Source: Serratia sp. H1w | GTDB lineage: Bacteria; Pseudomonadota; Gammaproteobacteria; Enterobacterales; Enterobacteriaceae | Assembly: GCF_000633355.1 (NCBI RefSeq) | Contig: NZ_AYMQ01000031.1 | Location: 38,393-102,392, forward strand | Direction of reading: 5' to 3' | DNA length: 64,000 bases | Shown: one piece after another, positions 1-10,452 of the stretch | Numbering within the stretch: the stretch's first letter is position 1 | How the letters are laid out: every line of letters begins with the position of its first letter | Notes under the pieces: generated by a model | What the model saw: only the letters and a program-made list of their open reading frames with translations | The model's database searches: none | What the model was told of the DNA's origin: nothing | Position numbers and translations under genes: made by a program

Positions 1-350
1 ATCAGCTAGCTTAATTTACCCGTACGGGTGCTGGGCAACAGTGTAAACCGTTTCGCCCTGTTGAAGATAGGTCTTGACAGAGGTTTTTACGCAAACGATT
101 GGCATCAAGCTGCGTAAGGCTTTGAACCCTTAAAGGCCGCATTCTGGCAACGGACTTTTACTCATGGTGATAATGCGCTTTTTTCATGTTCTGTGAGGAT
201 GTTCGACAGTGTCACCGTAGCTACCCACGACACCAAGCTGGCTCCCTCGCCCTACGGGAGAGGGCTGGGGTGAGGGGAATAATGTAACCTTGGCTGAGAA
301 GCTATTACGCAACAACCACAGGGATATTTACAAGCTCAGGAGAATTTAAT
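1..350. other. Intergenic region upstream of hmp
   Basis: No convincing gene is seen. The segment around 200-277 is the right-hand half of a GC-rich palindromic repeat that recurs in this window (listed separately). The rest is the leader side of hmp; any upstream neighbour (glyA lies divergent to hmp in E. coli) would be outside the window. Confidence 0.6.
241..277. repeat. Half copy of the GC-rich palindromic intergenic repeat
   Basis: A hairpin of CTCCCTCGCCC and GGGAGAGGG type arms ends in GGGGTGAGGGG, the same right terminus found at 19105-19126 and 44510-44531. The preceding bases 215-240 (accgtagctacc, acaccaagctgg) also align with the interior of the copy at 44338-44531. Only the right half of the element is present. 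Confidence 0.6.
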
Positions 351-373
351 AAGATGCATTTAAAATACATCTA
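351..373 (+). promoter_or_regulatory. NsrR operator of hmp
   Basis: AAGATGCATTT-A-AAATACATCTA is an 11-1-11 inverted repeat matching the known NsrR motif (AAGATGCATTT and its mirror). It sits about 38 bases ahead of the hmp start codon, as in E. coli. NsrR is a nitric-oxide-sensing Fe-S repressor, so hmp here should be induced by NO. Confidence 0.85.
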
Positions 374-410
374 TTAAATGACCATAAAAACATCCCCAAG
401 GAGCCTCACC

Positions 411-1601
411 ATGCTGGATAGTCAAACCATCGCCACCGTCAAATCTACCATCCCTCTGCTGGCGGAAACCGGTCCTAAACTGACCGCCCACTTCTACGAT
501 CGCATGTTTGCTCATAATCCCGAATTAAAAGATATTTTCAATATGAGCAACCAGCGTAATGGCGATCAGCGCCAGGCGTTGTTTGATGCTATCTGCGCCT
601 ACGCCAGCAATCTGGAAAACCTGGCCGCCCTGCTGCCAGCGGTGGAGCGTATTGCTCAGAAACATGCCAGCTTCAACATCCAGCCCGATCAATATCAGAT
701 TGTCGGCCACCATCTGTTAGCCACGCTGGACGAAATGTTCAGCCCTGGTCAGGAAGTGCTCGATGCCTGGGGGAAAGCCTACGGCGTGCTGGCCAACGTA
801 TTTATTCAGCGTGAAGGCCAGATTTACCAGGAAACCGAACAGAACAACGGTGGCTGGCGTGATTTGCGCGCCTTCCGCATTGTGAAAAAACAGCCGCAGA
901 GTGAGGTGATTATCAGCTTTGTGTTAGCTCCCGTGGATGGTGGCCAGGTAGCAGACTATCAACCGGGCCAGTATCTGGCGGTCTATATCAACGACGACAG
1001 CCTGCAAAACCAGGAAATTCGCCAATACTCACTCACCACGGCATCTAACGGTAAAGATTACCGTATCGCAGTAAAACGTGAGGATCAGGGAGCCGTTTCC
1101 AACTTCCTGCATCAGCATGCCAAAGAGGGCGATATCGTCCATCTGGCTGCCCCGCACGGTGATTTCTTCCTGCAAGTAGAACCCACTACGCCAGTAGCGT
1201 TAATCTCGGCAGGTGTCGGCCAGACCCCAATGTTGGGGATGCTTAACACTCTGCATGACAAGCAACATCCGGCGAACATTCACTGGCTGCATGCCGCAGA
1301 GAACGGTGCCGTACATGCCTTCGCTGACGAAGTGGCGGGGATTGCCGAGCGTATGCCTAATCTGAGTCGTCACGTCTGGTACCGCGAACCCAATGCCGCA
1401 GATGTGCAAGGTCGTGATTATCACAGCCAGGGTTTGATGGACTTGAGCCCGTTACACAGCGAGTTGAATAATCCGCTGACACATTACTACTTCTGTGGCC
1501 CGGTGCCATTTATGCAGCACGTGGGTAAGCAATTGCTGGAGATGGGGGTGGAAGCCGAGCGTATCCACTACGAATGCTTCGGCCCTCATAAGGTGCTGTA
1601 A
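411..1601 (+). CDS. hmp: Flavohemoprotein, nitric oxide dioxygenase
   Basis: Cytoplasmic enzyme that converts NO and O2 to nitrate with NAD(P)H. The 396 residues show the globin domain first (Tyr29 and proximal His85 in QKHASF), then an FAD-binding reductase domain (RQYSLT near residue 206) and an NAD-binding domain (GVGQTPM near 270), ending in a [12 protein letters not shown] tail typical of Hmp. The start was set at [10 protein letters not shown] because AAGGAG at 398-403 lies seven bases ahead and E. coli Hmp begins there; an upstream in-frame ATG at 378 would overlap the NsrR control region. Monocistronic, under the NsrR operator. Confidence 0.97.
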   Translation: MLDSQTIATVKSTIPLLAETGPKLTAHFYDRMFAHNPELKDIFNMSNQRNGDQRQALFDAICAYASNLENLAALLPAVERIAQKHASFNIQPDQYQIVGHHLLATLDEMFSPGQEVLDAWGKAYGVLANVFIQREGQIYQETEQNNGGWRDLRAFRIVKKQPQSEVIISFVLAPVDGGQVADYQPGQYLAVYINDDSLQNQEIRQYSLTTASNGKDYRIAVKREDQGAVSNFLHQHAKEGDIVHLAAPHGDFFLQVEPTTPVALISAGVGQTPMLGMLNTLHDKQHPANIHWLHAAENGAVHAFADEVAGIAERMPNLSRHVWYREPNAADVQGRDYHSQGLMDLSPLHSELNNPLTHYYFCGPVPFMQHVGKQLLEMGVEAERIHYECFGPHKVL

Positions 1602-1613
1602 GGTTAAGGGAAC

Positions 1614-1633
1614 GGGCGCAGCATGCTGCGCCC
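1614..1633. terminator. Perfect 20-bp palindrome after hmp
   Basis: GGGCGCAGCATGCTGCGCCC lies 12 bases after the hmp stop and could end transcription, though no long U-tract follows. The same core followed by CCTACG occurs inside the MITE-like elements at 19039-19063 and 29541-29566, so this is probably a solo copy of the central module of that repeat family. Confidence 0.5.
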
Positions 1634-1679
1634 CTACGAAATGAGCCGGTTGAGGACTGTTTACAGCCTCTACTGAATA

Positions 1680-2864
1680 TTATTTTTGCTGCAACGCTCG
1701 TGCAGTTTTCACCTGCTCCGCCGTTACCGGCGCAGCCTGATTCCCCCAACTGCCGCGCAGATAGCTCATCAGGTCGGCAGCCTTCTGGTCGCTAAGCACC
1801 CAGCCATAACCCGGCATGACAATGGCCGGCGCATGTTGGGTCACCGGCGTATGAGCCCCTTCCAGCACTACGCGCAAGGCGGTCAGCGGATTATCCGCCG
1901 TCACCGCAAGATTGCCCGCCAGAGCTGGAATGACGTTGTCGCTCCCCTCGCCTTTATTACCATGGCAAGTTGAACAATACATCGCATAGGTTTGCCCGCC
2001 AGAAGCCATAGCCGCGCTCGGTACCGCCGGAGTTGCTGCCGGTTTCGGCGCTGCTCCCCCCAGACTGTGCACATACTGCGCGATAGCCTGGAGATCGTCA
2101 TCGCTGAGGTATTGTGTGCTGTGCGCCACGACGTCACTCATCGGCCCGGCCACTGCCGCATGCTGACTACGGCCACTTTTCAGCAGCGCAACCACGTCTT
2201 CCGGCTTCAACCCGCGCAGGCTCGGTGCATACCAGCCATCCAACTCTGCGCCACTCAGGAATTCAGGAGCCTGGTTATCCAACCCCTTTTCCTGCATCGC
2301 CCAACCACGCGGAGTATGACAACTGCCACAGTGACCTAGCCCCTGCACCAGATATGCGCCGCGATTCCACTGAGCGCTTTGCCCACTGTCAGGCTGATAG
2401 AATTGATCGTCATGGAACAACGTATTCCAGACCGCCAGCGGCCAACGCATGGACAATGGCCAACTGATATCGCTTTCCCGGTTGGCCATATCCTGCGCTG
2501 GCACTTCGTGCATCAGATAGTCATACAGCGCACGCATATCCTGCTCGCTCATTTTGGCGTAGGAGGTATAAGGCATGGCGGGGTACAAACGATGGCCGTC
2601 TTTGGCCACGCCCTGACGCATGGCACGATCGAACTCGGCAAAGCTGTAGCTGCCAATGCCGTGCTGCTTGTCTGGCGTGATATTGGTGGCATAGATATCC
2701 CCGACCGGCGTTGGGAACTTCATCCCACCCGCCAGTTCCTTGCCACCCGGAGCCGTATGGCAGGCCGTACAGTCACCGGCCTTGGCCACGTATTCGCCGG
2801 CGGACATCGCGTGAGCCGAGCCACCAGCCAGCAACAGCATCAGATACAACGGACGTAAAGTCAT
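1680..2864 (-). CDS. Triheme c-type cytochrome, electron acceptor of the adjacent flavoprotein
   Basis: A 394-residue exported cytochrome with three CxxCH heme sites: CTACH at 32-36, CGSCH at 179-183 and CSTCH at 297-301. An N-terminal signal peptide ends near SAHA. The three-heme layout is that of the cytochrome subunit of membrane alcohol, gluconate or aldehyde dehydrogenases, which passes electrons to the quinone or oxidase chain from the periplasm. The start ATG overlaps the stop of the upstream flavoprotein (ATGA), so the two are translationally coupled. I infer it takes electrons from that flavoprotein, the spermidine-dehydrogenase-like gene. A proline-alanine linker (about 273-286) separates the third heme domain. 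Substrate of the pair is inferred only from context. Confidence 0.85.
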   Translation of the reverse strand: MTLRPLYLMLLLAGGSAHAMSAGEYVAKAGDCTACHTAPGGKELAGGMKFPTPVGDIYATNITPDKQHGIGSYSFAEFDRAMRQGVAKDGHRLYPAMPYTSYAKMSEQDMRALYDYLMHEVPAQDMANRESDISWPLSMRWPLAVWNTLFHDDQFYQPDSGQSAQWNRGAYLVQGLGHCGSCHTPRGWAMQEKGLDNQAPEFLSGAELDGWYAPSLRGLKPEDVVALLKSGRSQHAAVAGPMSDVVAHSTQYLSDDDLQAIAQYVHSLGGAAPKPAATPAVPSAAMASGGQTYAMYCSTCHGNKGEGSDNVIPALAGNLAVTADNPLTALRVVLEGAHTPVTQHAPAIVMPGYGWVLSDQKAADLMSYLRGSWGNQAAPVTAEQVKTARALQQK

Positions 2865-4771
2865 ACCCCCTCCTTGGCTGCAACCTTGCCGTAGGCCAGT
2901 TCATTGACCGCTCGCCAAGCCTGATCGATCGCCGAGTTGGCATACGGGCTCCAGTCGGAGTCGGAATTGGCGATCGCGATCTTGCCGATCGGCTGTCGCG
3001 CAGTTTCGATGATCTTTTTGGCTTCATCTTCGTCATCGAACATACCGTTGAGGAAGTAAGAATAGCCGTGTGACCAACGGTTAACGGTGATCGCCTGAAT
3101 ATCCCGCTGATGGTCAAATCCGGCAGCGCCTAACATGCCCTGCAATTGTTCACGGATCATCTGCTCATGCACCTCAAACGGGGTGCCCAGTAACAAGGCT
3201 CGCCCTTTGCGCGACTGTTCACGTGGGCTAAGGCCGCTGCCGGGCAATGTCGGCACATACACCATATGCAGCCCGATAGGCTGGTTCGGATCGCGCGGGT
3301 GCTGGTAGCCGCCCATGCTCACCGGGTAGTCCAGTTTCACCCGGCTGTAAGGGGCGGTCGGGGCATAGACCTCGTGTACCCCCAGCTTGATAAACGGCTG
3401 CCAGTTGCGGATCACCACCTTGCTGTACACCAGTGGCGATTTCACGTTCTGCTTCAGCGCTTCCTGCTGTTCGTGGGCCATTTCCGGGATCAGGTAAGGG
3501 ATCATCATGTTATAACCGGCCATCACGACCTGACCAGCGCGCACCTTGACCATCTTCTCGCCATTGAGATAAGCCACCTCGGCCTTATCGCCTACGTTGG
3601 CCACGTGCATGCCGGTGCTGTTCAAGCGTAACTTCACCGGCGACTCAGGGCGATCCAACTGGCTGTAATCGAACTTGGCCAGGATCACGTCATTCATATC
3701 TTTGCCGCCCGGAGCCACCGCCGGGATTAGATGGCGTACCATCAAGCGCGCCAGCGTAGCGTTGCCATCCGGGAAATGGAACACATAGGGATCGTCGAGA
3801 TCGGCCTGCGACTCTTCATCCAACGGTGGCAGGTTCATCCCATTCAGCCCTGGCAGATCGCAGATGCGCGCATCGCTGCATGACGTCGCATCAATGCCGA
3901 CGGCCTGAAAATCGTTGGTGGTTTGCTGGAAATAGCGGATCGCCATTTCGCTCAGCCCCACTTTCTCACGCAGGAATTCGCTATAGCTGTGCTTGTCCAA
4001 CCAGGCTATCTTCTCTTCCTGGCTCAGACCCGGCAAATAGTCTTTATCGACCACGTGCAGCGCAATCAAGGCCTGACGATCGGCCTGCGGCAACGGGAAG
4101 TCATTGATAAAAGCTTCATAGGAGCGGCCATTCAGACGGTCACGCGGAATGTCATCCGCCACCACCCGGCCCGGATCGCCACTGACCACCTTATCAACGC
4201 CAAAATTCTTGCGATCGAAGTAAACGCCACGGCTGAGATTCAGATCCGGGTAGAAGGTGGTGTCAAAGGCCTGTTCCATACTGTCGAGGCTGACGCCCAG
4301 GTTTTTCAACAACCCCATGGCAACCGGGCTGAAGTTGGAACGCGGCGACTGCAACGATTCGCTGCCCCCGTAGCCAAGGAGCGTGCCGTTCTCGCTGCTG
4401 AATTCGTTACGCTTGGCGTGGCCGCCAAAGTCATCATGGTTGTCAATCAGCAAAATACGCTGCTGTTTGCCCTTCATTTGCTGCCAGAAACAGGCCGCCG
4501 CCAGGCCGCTGATCCCGGCTCCGACGACCACCAGATCGAATTCTTCCTCGACCGGTACGCTGCCAAAATCAAAAGCTTTACCATCACGCCCCAGTTGGTG
4601 AGCGTGTTCGAATGAGCCTGGATGATTACCGCGCAGGCCAGTTAACGCAGGCGGGTAATATTGGGTTTGATGAGCGGCTAGCGGCGATGCACGCAGGATC
4701 TGCATCGGCGTCAGCCCGGCGGCGATGGTGATCGCCACTCCATTAAGAAAATCGCGACGGGTGATGGCCAT
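2861..4771 (-). CDS. spdH: Tat-exported FAD-dependent oxidoreductase, spermidine-dehydrogenase-like
   Basis: The 636-residue product begins with a twin-arginine signal (TRRDFLNG at 4-11, then a hydrophobic stretch), so it is folded with its cofactor and sent to the periplasm. A Rossmann FAD site GAGISG is at 84-89, with an acidic residue ending strand two near 110. Size, Tat signal and a C-terminal WSHGYSY motif fit the spermidine dehydrogenase family described in Serratia and Pseudomonas, which yields 1,3-diaminopropane and 4-aminobutanal. Context supports this: aminobutyraldehyde dehydrogenase and a polyamine-type ABC transporter follow the same strand, and a triheme cytochrome is coupled downstream. 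Start chosen at the second ATG because AAGGAAG lies just ahead of it; the ATG 15 bases upstream has no such site. Gluconate- or alcohol-type GMC flavoproteins are alternatives. Confidence 0.65.
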   Translation of the reverse strand: MAITRRDFLNGVAITIAAGLTPMQILRASPLAAHQTQYYPPALTGLRGNHPGSFEHAHQLGRDGKAFDFGSVPVEEEFDLVVVGAGISGLAAACFWQQMKGKQQRILLIDNHDDFGGHAKRNEFSSENGTLLGYGGSESLQSPRSNFSPVAMGLLKNLGVSLDSMEQAFDTTFYPDLNLSRGVYFDRKNFGVDKVVSGDPGRVVADDIPRDRLNGRSYEAFINDFPLPQADRQALIALHVVDKDYLPGLSQEEKIAWLDKHSYSEFLREKVGLSEMAIRYFQQTTNDFQAVGIDATSCSDARICDLPGLNGMNLPPLDEESQADLDDPYVFHFPDGNATLARLMVRHLIPAVAPGGKDMNDVILAKFDYSQLDRPESPVKLRLNSTGMHVANVGDKAEVAYLNGEKMVKVRAGQVVMAGYNMMIPYLIPEMAHEQQEALKQNVKSPLVYSKVVIRNWQPFIKLGVHEVYAPTAPYSRVKLDYPVSMGGYQHPRDPNQPIGLHMVYVPTLPGSGLSPREQSRKGRALLLGTPFEVHEQMIREQLQGMLGAAGFDHQRDIQAITVNRWSHGYSYFLNGMFDDEDEAKKIIETARQPIGKIAIANSDSDWSPYANSAIDQAWRAVNELAYGKVAAKEGV

Positions 4772-4866
4772 AAAAGCTTCCTTCATTTTTTATTATTAAT
4801 CAGGCCAGCCGAAGCCAGCCTGAAAGCCGCGTTATTGTGCGTATAAATCCTGTCAGATCAAGTAGA

Positions 4867-6291
4867 TTAGTGTTTGAACATCACGTGGCGAATGGTGGTA
4901 TAGTCCTCCAGTCCGTACATTGACATGTCTTTGCCATAGCCCGACAGTTTCTGCCCACCGTGCGGCATTTCGCTGACCAGCATGAAGTGCGTATTCACCC
5001 AGGTACAGCCGTACTGCAAACGTGCACTCAGACGATGGGCACGGCCGACATCACGCGTCCACAGGGAGGAAGCCAGACCGTAATTGGAGGCATTGGCCCA
5101 GGCCAGTACCTGCGCTTCGTCCTCAAACTCCGTCACCGTTACGACCGGGCCGAACACTTCACGTTGCACGATCTCGTCTTCCTGCCGTGCACCTGCCAGC
5201 AGCGTTGGCTGGAAATAGAATCCAGGACCACTGACCTTTTCACCGCCGGTGACTACCTGGATATGAGGCAACGCTTTGGCACGATCGACAAAGCCAATCA
5301 CTCGCTCCAGATGCTGCGCCGTAATCAACGGCCCCAGTTCGGTGCTGCTGTCTTCCGGCGGGCCGATTTTCAAACTGGCCACCGCTTCACCCAGCGCTTT
5401 CACCAACTGTGAGTAAACGCCTTTTTGCGCGTAGATCCGGCAAGCAGCGGTGCAGTCCTGCCCGGCATTGTAAAAACCAAAGGTGCGAATACCGTCAACC
5501 ACCTGCTGGATATCGGCATCATCGAAGACGATAACCGGCGCTTTGCCACCTAACTCCATATGGGTGCGTTTAATGCTTGGTGCGGTATGGGCAATGATAT
5601 GTTCACCGGTCGCGATGGAACCGGTAAGCGACACCATGCGAACCTTGTCATGGCCGGTCAGCACATCGCCTACGCTGGCACCACGGCCAAACAGCACGTT
5701 AAACACGCCCGGAGGGAACACACCGGCGGCCAGTTCAGCCAGCTTGAAAGTGGTCAGCGGCGTCTGCTCAGAGGGCTTGATCACCACACAGTTACCCGCG
5801 GCCAAAGCCGGGGCCAACTTCCAGGCGGCCATCATCAGCGGGTAGTTCCAGGGAGCAATCGAAGCCACCACACCCAGCGGATCGCGGCGGATCATCGAGG
5901 TGTGCCCCGCCAGATACTCACCGGCCGCCATGCCACTCAGGCAACGACTGGCACCGGCAAAGAAGCGGAAGACATCGGCTACCGCGGGGAGTTCGTCATT
6001 CAACGCGCAGTGATAAGGCTTGCCACAGTTGAGAGATTCCAGTTTGGCGAAGGTTTCCGCGTGTTGGTCAATCACGTCGGCCAGCGCCAGTAAATGTTCG
6101 GCACGCTCTTTCGGGGTGGCTTGGCCCCACTGTTCAAATGCCGCATCGGCGGCCTGCACGGCCTCTTCAACCTGCTGTGCGCTGGCCTCGGCCACCTGCA
6201 CAATCACTTCTCCCGTCGCCGGGTTGTAGACCGGCAACTTTTCGCCCTGGCCGGTAACCAGTTGACCATTAATCAGCAGTTGGCTTTGCAT
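4867..6291 (-). CDS. patD: Gamma-aminobutyraldehyde dehydrogenase
   Basis: Aldehyde dehydrogenase of 474 residues, the same length as E. coli PatD (YdcW) and similar throughout. Catalytic residues are visible: Asn149, Glu246 in ELGGK and Cys280 in GQDCTAAC. It oxidises 4-aminobutanal (1-pyrroline) to GABA with NAD, the step after spermidine or putrescine breakdown. Start set at [10 protein letters not shown], ahead of which AAGGA is well spaced; the longer in-frame start has no ribosome site. It follows the ydcSTUV-like transporter genes as in E. coli ydcSTUV-patD, with the exported flavoprotein and cytochrome added downstream. Confidence 0.93.
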   Translation of the reverse strand: MQSQLLINGQLVTGQGEKLPVYNPATGEVIVQVAEASAQQVEEAVQAADAAFEQWGQATPKERAEHLLALADVIDQHAETFAKLESLNCGKPYHCALNDELPAVADVFRFFAGASRCLSGMAAGEYLAGHTSMIRRDPLGVVASIAPWNYPLMMAAWKLAPALAAGNCVVIKPSEQTPLTTFKLAELAAGVFPPGVFNVLFGRGASVGDVLTGHDKVRMVSLTGSIATGEHIIAHTAPSIKRTHMELGGKAPVIVFDDADIQQVVDGIRTFGFYNAGQDCTAACRIYAQKGVYSQLVKALGEAVASLKIGPPEDSSTELGPLITAQHLERVIGFVDRAKALPHIQVVTGGEKVSGPGFYFQPTLLAGARQEDEIVQREVFGPVVTVTEFEDEAQVLAWANASNYGLASSLWTRDVGRAHRLSARLQYGCTWVNTHFMLVSEMPHGGQKLSGYGKDMSMYGLEDYTTIRHVMFKH

Positions 6292-6329
6292 AGGATTATC
6301 CTTTGAAAATATTGGCATCAATTAAGGTG

Positions 6330-7136
6330 TTATTTACCGCTACCTGCGACGCTTTCTCCGCCTTTGGTCAGGTAGTACGCGCCTAAAATAGGGAACATCG
6401 TCAATACCATCACCGACAGCGCGACCACGTTGGTGATCGGCACATCACGTGGGCGGCCCAACTGGTTCAGCAACCACAGCGGCAGCGTACGTTCATGTCC
6501 GGCGGTGAAGGTGGTCACGATGATTTCGTCGAATGACAGGGCGAACGCCAGCATCCCACCCGCCAACAGTGCCGAGCCGAGGTTCGGCAAGATCACGTAA
6601 CGGAAGGTTTGCCAGCCATCGGCCCCCAGATCCATCGAAGCCTCGATCAGACTGTGTGAGGTACGACGGAAGCGGGCGATCACGTTGTTGAACACGATCA
6701 CCACGCAGAAGGTGGCATGGCCGATGACGATCGTCATGATCCCCGGCTCGATATTCAGCGCCTTGAAGGCCGCCAGCAGCGCCAGACCGGTAACGATCCC
6801 CGGCAAGGCAATAGGTAACAGCAGCAGCAATGAAATACTGTCTTTGCCGAAGAAGTCTCGGCGATACAAAGCCGCTGCAGCCAACGTGCCTAGTACCAGC
6901 GCTATCGCCGTTGCCAGGCAGGCGATCTGCACCGAAAGCAGTACCGCATCAATAATGTCCTGCCGCCCCGCCGCCACGCTAAACCAATGCAGGGTAAAAC
7001 CCCGCGGTGGGAAGCTGAATGCCGCGTCTTCGGTATTGAAGGCGTACATGGCGATAATCACTATCGGGAAGTGCAGGAAGATCAGGCCACCCCAGGCGGC
7101 CAGCTTCAGCCCTAACGGCGCGCGTTCAGAGTGCAT
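6330..7136 (-). CDS. ydcV: ABC transporter permease, YdcV/PotI type
   Basis: A 268-residue inner-membrane permease of the binding-protein-dependent family with about six hydrophobic segments and the EAA-loop motif ([20 protein letters not shown]). It pairs with the YdcU-like permease, whose end it overlaps by 11 bases. Similar in length to E. coli YdcV and PotI/PotC. The cluster context points to a polyamine or related cationic substrate. Confidence 0.85.
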   Translation of the reverse strand: MHSERAPLGLKLAAWGGLIFLHFPIVIIAMYAFNTEDAAFSFPPRGFTLHWFSVAAGRQDIIDAVLLSVQIACLATAIALVLGTLAAAALYRRDFFGKDSISLLLLLPIALPGIVTGLALLAAFKALNIEPGIMTIVIGHATFCVVIVFNNVIARFRRTSHSLIEASMDLGADGWQTFRYVILPNLGSALLAGGMLAFALSFDEIIVTTFTAGHERTLPLWLLNQLGRPRDVPITNVVALSVMVLTMFPILGAYYLTKGGESVAGSGK

Positions 7137-8070
7137 CGAAGGCCCCCAGACGTTTCACAATAGACAGATAAATGGCGATCAAAACGATCGGCACCAGCGT
7201 AAAGGCGGCCGCCATCGGCATATTGCCGATCGCCCCCTGTTGGGCATACACCATGCTGCCGATAAAGTAGCCCGGCGGCCCCACCAGCTGCGGCACGATA
7301 AAATCACCCAGCGTCAGCGAGAAGGTGAAGATGGAGCCGGCTGCAATACCGGGTATCGCCAGCGGCAGGATCACATAACGGAACGTCTGGGATGGGCGCG
7401 CGCCCAAATCCGCAGAGGCATGCAGTAATGAGGGCGGCAAACGTTCCAACGCCGCCTGGATCGGCAAAATCATGAACGGCAGCCAGATATAAACAAACAC
7501 CATAAAGCGCCCAAGACCGGAGGTAGATAGCGTATTGCCCCCCACGCCAGGAATGCTGAGAATGCTCGCCAATACTGGTTCCAGCCCCATATGTTGCAGG
7601 AACCACTGCGCCACGCCGTCTTTCGCCAGCAGCAACGTCCAGGCATAGGCTTTCACGATATAGCTGGCCCACATCGGCATCATCACGGCGATATAAAAGA
7701 ACGCCTTCACTTTGCCGCTGGTGTAACGGGCCATGTAATAGGCGATCGGGAACGCCAGCACCGCACTGGCCAACGAAACCACCACCGCCATAGTCAGCGT
7801 ACGTACGATAATGTCGTAGTTGGCCGGGTTGAACAGCGCGCTCAGGTTGGCGAAGGTCAGATCTGGCGTCACCGTCATGGTGAAATCGTCGAAGGTGTAA
7901 AAACCCTGCCACAGCAGAGTCAGCAGTGAGCCGAGATACACCGCGCCAAACCACAACAGCGGCGGCACCAGCAACAGCAGCAGATACAGCGTTGGCTTGC
8001 GGTACAGATAGGTTGAAATCGCGCGAAATTTTCCGCCAGGCGCTGCCGGCTGCTCGATGCTCATATCCAT
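7126..8070 (-). CDS. ydcU: ABC transporter permease, YdcU/PotH type
   Basis: Inner-membrane permease of 314 residues with an N-terminal cytoplasmic stretch, about six transmembrane segments and an EAA loop ([20 protein letters not shown]). It lies one base after the ATPase gene and overlaps the next permease, so the three form one transcript. E. coli YdcU is of nearly the same length. Partner of the YdcV-like subunit. Confidence 0.86.
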   Translation of the reverse strand: MDMSIEQPAAPGGKFRAISTYLYRKPTLYLLLLLVPPLLWFGAVYLGSLLTLLWQGFYTFDDFTMTVTPDLTFANLSALFNPANYDIIVRTLTMAVVVSLASAVLAFPIAYYMARYTSGKVKAFFYIAVMMPMWASYIVKAYAWTLLLAKDGVAQWFLQHMGLEPVLASILSIPGVGGNTLSTSGLGRFMVFVYIWLPFMILPIQAALERLPPSLLHASADLGARPSQTFRYVILPLAIPGIAAGSIFTFSLTLGDFIVPQLVGPPGYFIGSMVYAQQGAIGNMPMAAAFTLVPIVLIAIYLSIVKRLGAFDAL

Positions 8071-8071
8071 C

Positions 8072-9100
8072 TCACCTCTCCTCCAGCAGCGGCACCATCG
8101 CCTCTCTGGCCCAACAGGCGGTGACCGGCTGACCGATCAGACGCTGCTGTGCCACGGCCTGCCACTGCGGATTTGACTGGCTGACCAGCAATTTCTCACC
8201 GCTGCTCAGGGCAATCTCGTAACGCGTCGCCGCCCCTTGATAATGGATATCCTGCAAGGTGCCCTGAACCTGAACTTCCCCTTGAGCCGCGCCGCTTTGA
8301 TCCAGCAGGCGGATATGTTCCGGACGGATCGAGAAGGTGGCCGATTGCCCCAGCAACCGCTCCGCCAGTTCGCTGCGCACCACGTTAGACGTGCCGACAA
8401 ACTCGGCGACAAACGGCGTTCTTGGCCGCATATACAGCTCGCGTGGCGCATCCACTTGTTCGATACGGCCGTTGTTAAACACCGCCACACGGTCGGACAT
8501 CGACAGGGCTTCGCTCTGATCGTGCGTGACGAAAATAAAGGTGATGCCCAGTTGGCGTTGCAGCTTTTTCAGTTCCCCCTGCATCTGCTCGCGCAGTTTC
8601 AGATCCAGCGCCCCAAGCGGTTCATCCAGCAACAGCACGCGTGGGCGATTAACCAACGCACGAGCCAGTGCTACGCGCTGACGCTGACCACCGGAAAGGT
8701 GTGCCGGCTTACGTTCGGCGGCAAAACCTAGTGCCACGCTTTCCAGTGCCTGGTTGGCCCGCGCCAGACGTTCACGCTTGGCCACGCCTTTCACCATCAG
8801 GCCGTAGGCCACGTTCTCCAGTACCGACATGTGTGGGAACAGCGCATAATCCTGGAACACGGTATTCACATCGCGCTGATAAGGCGGCAGGTTGCTGGCC
8901 TCTTGCCCATGAATGCGAATGGAGCCAGAACTCAGTTGCTCAAAGCCGGCGATCAACCGCAGGCAGGTAGTTTTACCCGAGCCAGAAGGCCCAAGCATGG
9001 AGAAAAACTCGCCGTCCTGTATTTCAACAGAAACCCGATCCACGGCACGAACATCGCCGAAAATGCGCGAGACATCGATAAACTGCACAGCAATGGTCAT
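8072..9100 (-). CDS. ydcT: ABC transporter ATP-binding protein, YdcT/PotG type
   Basis: A 342-residue ATPase with Walker A GPSGSGKTT at 37-45, signature LSGGQRQR, Walker B LLLDEP and a C-terminal TOBE-like regulatory domain (about 240 onward) typical of PotA, PotG and MalK relatives. It energises import through the two downstream permeases. Length matches E. coli YdcT. A copy of the GC-rich repeat separates it from the binding-protein gene upstream, which could modulate how much ATPase is made relative to binding protein. Confidence 0.88.
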   Translation of the reverse strand: MTIAVQFIDVSRIFGDVRAVDRVSVEIQDGEFFSMLGPSGSGKTTCLRLIAGFEQLSSGSIRIHGQEASNLPPYQRDVNTVFQDYALFPHMSVLENVAYGLMVKGVAKRERLARANQALESVALGFAAERKPAHLSGGQRQRVALARALVNRPRVLLLDEPLGALDLKLREQMQGELKKLQRQLGITFIFVTHDQSEALSMSDRVAVFNNGRIEQVDAPRELYMRPRTPFVAEFVGTSNVVRSELAERLLGQSATFSIRPEHIRLLDQSGAAQGEVQVQGTLQDIHYQGAATRYEIALSSGEKLLVSQSNPQWQAVAQQRLIGQPVTACWAREAMVPLLEER

Positions 9101-9120
9101 GATGTACGCTCCAAAATGTT

Positions 9121-9226
9121 CCCCTCACCCCAACCCTCTCCCAAAGGGAGAGGGAGCCGTCAGGCGCTCGCAGTGAGGACAGTGATAGCAGCTACGTGTA
9201 GGGGTTCAGCATGCTGAACCCGCTAA
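9121..9226. repeat. Partial copy of the GC-rich palindromic element between ydcS and ydcT
   Basis: The left terminus (CCCCTCACCCCAACCC then a CCCTCTCCC/GGGAGAGGG hairpin) is at 9121-9155 and a central-type palindrome TTCAGCATGCTGAA at 9208-9221. The right terminus is missing. The element fills the whole gap between the binding protein and the ATPase. Confidence 0.6.
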
Positions 9227-9227
9227 A

Positions 9228-10379
9228 TTATCTACCGCCCATGATGGCAATATAGTCCTGCGTCCAGCGGCTATAAGGAACGAACTTGCCGCCCTCAGAC
9301 TGTGGCGTTTTCCAGAAGGCAATCTTGTCGAACTGGTTGAAGCCGTTGGTTTCACACCCTTTCTCACCGAGCAAGGTGCTGGCCTTACAACCCGCTGGTG
9401 CAGCCGGCAGCGAACCAAACCAGGCGGCAACGTCACCCTGCACCTTCGGCTCCAGCGACCAGTTCATCCACTGGTAGGCACAGCTTGGGTGCTTGGCCTC
9501 GGCATGCAGCATGGTGGTATCAGCCCAGCCGGTAACGCCCTCTTTCGGGAAAACGGTCGCGATAGGCTGGCCTTCGCCTTTCAAGGCGTTAGCCTGATAT
9601 GGCCAGGCACTGGAGGCCACCACGCCTTCGTTTTTGAAATCACTCATCTGTACCGAAGTGTCATGCCAGTAACGGTGGATCAGCGCATGCTGGCTGCGCA
9701 GCAGTTTCAGCGCCGCTTGATACTGCTCTTCGTTCAATTGGTAAGGGTCGGTGATGCCAAGCTGCGGCTGCGTCGCTTTCAGGAACAATGCGGCATCGGC
9801 AATATAGATTGGGCCGTCGTAAGCCTGCACCCGGCCCTGGTTGGTTTTGCCGTCCGGCAGGTTCTGTTGCTGGAACACCACGGCCCAGCTGTCTGGCGGC
9901 GTCGGGAAGGTTTTGATGTTATACATCAGCAGGTTTGGTCCCCACTGATACGGTGTACCGTAGGTTTTGCCCGCCACGTTGTACCAAGGGCCGTTCAGCA
10001 GGCGTGGGTCGATGTTCTTCCAGTTAGGGATCAGCGCGGTATTGATTGGCTGCACGCGCTTGCCAAAGATCAGGCGCAACGAAGCATCGCCAGAAGCGGT
10101 CACCAGATCGTAACCCCCTTTGGCCATCAGGCTGACCATTTCGTCGGAGGTCGCGGCGGTTTTCACATTCACCGCACAACCGGTCTGTTTCTCAAACTGG
10201 GTCACCCAGTCGTAATTCTTGTCGGACTGACCACGCTCGATGTAACCGGGCCAGGCGATGATATCCAGGCGCCCTTCCCCTTTGCCCAGTTGCTGCGGCG
10301 TATCGGCGGCCTGCGCCATACCGCAAAGGATCGTCATACAGAGCGCGGTGATTGTGGTGATTGCGTGTGTTTTTCCCAT
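9228..10379 (-). CDS. ydcS: Periplasmic substrate-binding protein, YdcS/PotF type
   Basis: A 383-residue exported protein with a cleavable signal peptide (ending AQA near residue 24) and a family-1 extracellular solute-binding fold as in PotD, PotF and YdcS. It would capture a polyamine or related cation for the permease pair downstream. Length matches E. coli YdcS, a protein also reported to make short polyhydroxybutyrate. It is the first gene of the transporter set. The exact substrate cannot be read from sequence. Confidence 0.85.
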   Translation of the reverse strand: MGKTHAITTITALCMTILCGMAQAADTPQQLGKGEGRLDIIAWPGYIERGQSDKNYDWVTQFEKQTGCAVNVKTAATSDEMVSLMAKGGYDLVTASGDASLRLIFGKRVQPINTALIPNWKNIDPRLLNGPWYNVAGKTYGTPYQWGPNLLMYNIKTFPTPPDSWAVVFQQQNLPDGKTNQGRVQAYDGPIYIADAALFLKATQPQLGITDPYQLNEEQYQAALKLLRSQHALIHRYWHDTSVQMSDFKNEGVVASSAWPYQANALKGEGQPIATVFPKEGVTGWADTTMLHAEAKHPSCAYQWMNWSLEPKVQGDVAAWFGSLPAAPAGCKASTLLGEKGCETNGFNQFDKIAFWKTPQSEGGKFVPYSRWTQDYIAIMGGR

Positions 10380-10452
10380 CGTAATTACCCCTGTGTTGCA
10401 TGTTGGTATGCGGCAAGGAACGGTTGCCGCCGATTTTTTATCGGCCGTGTGG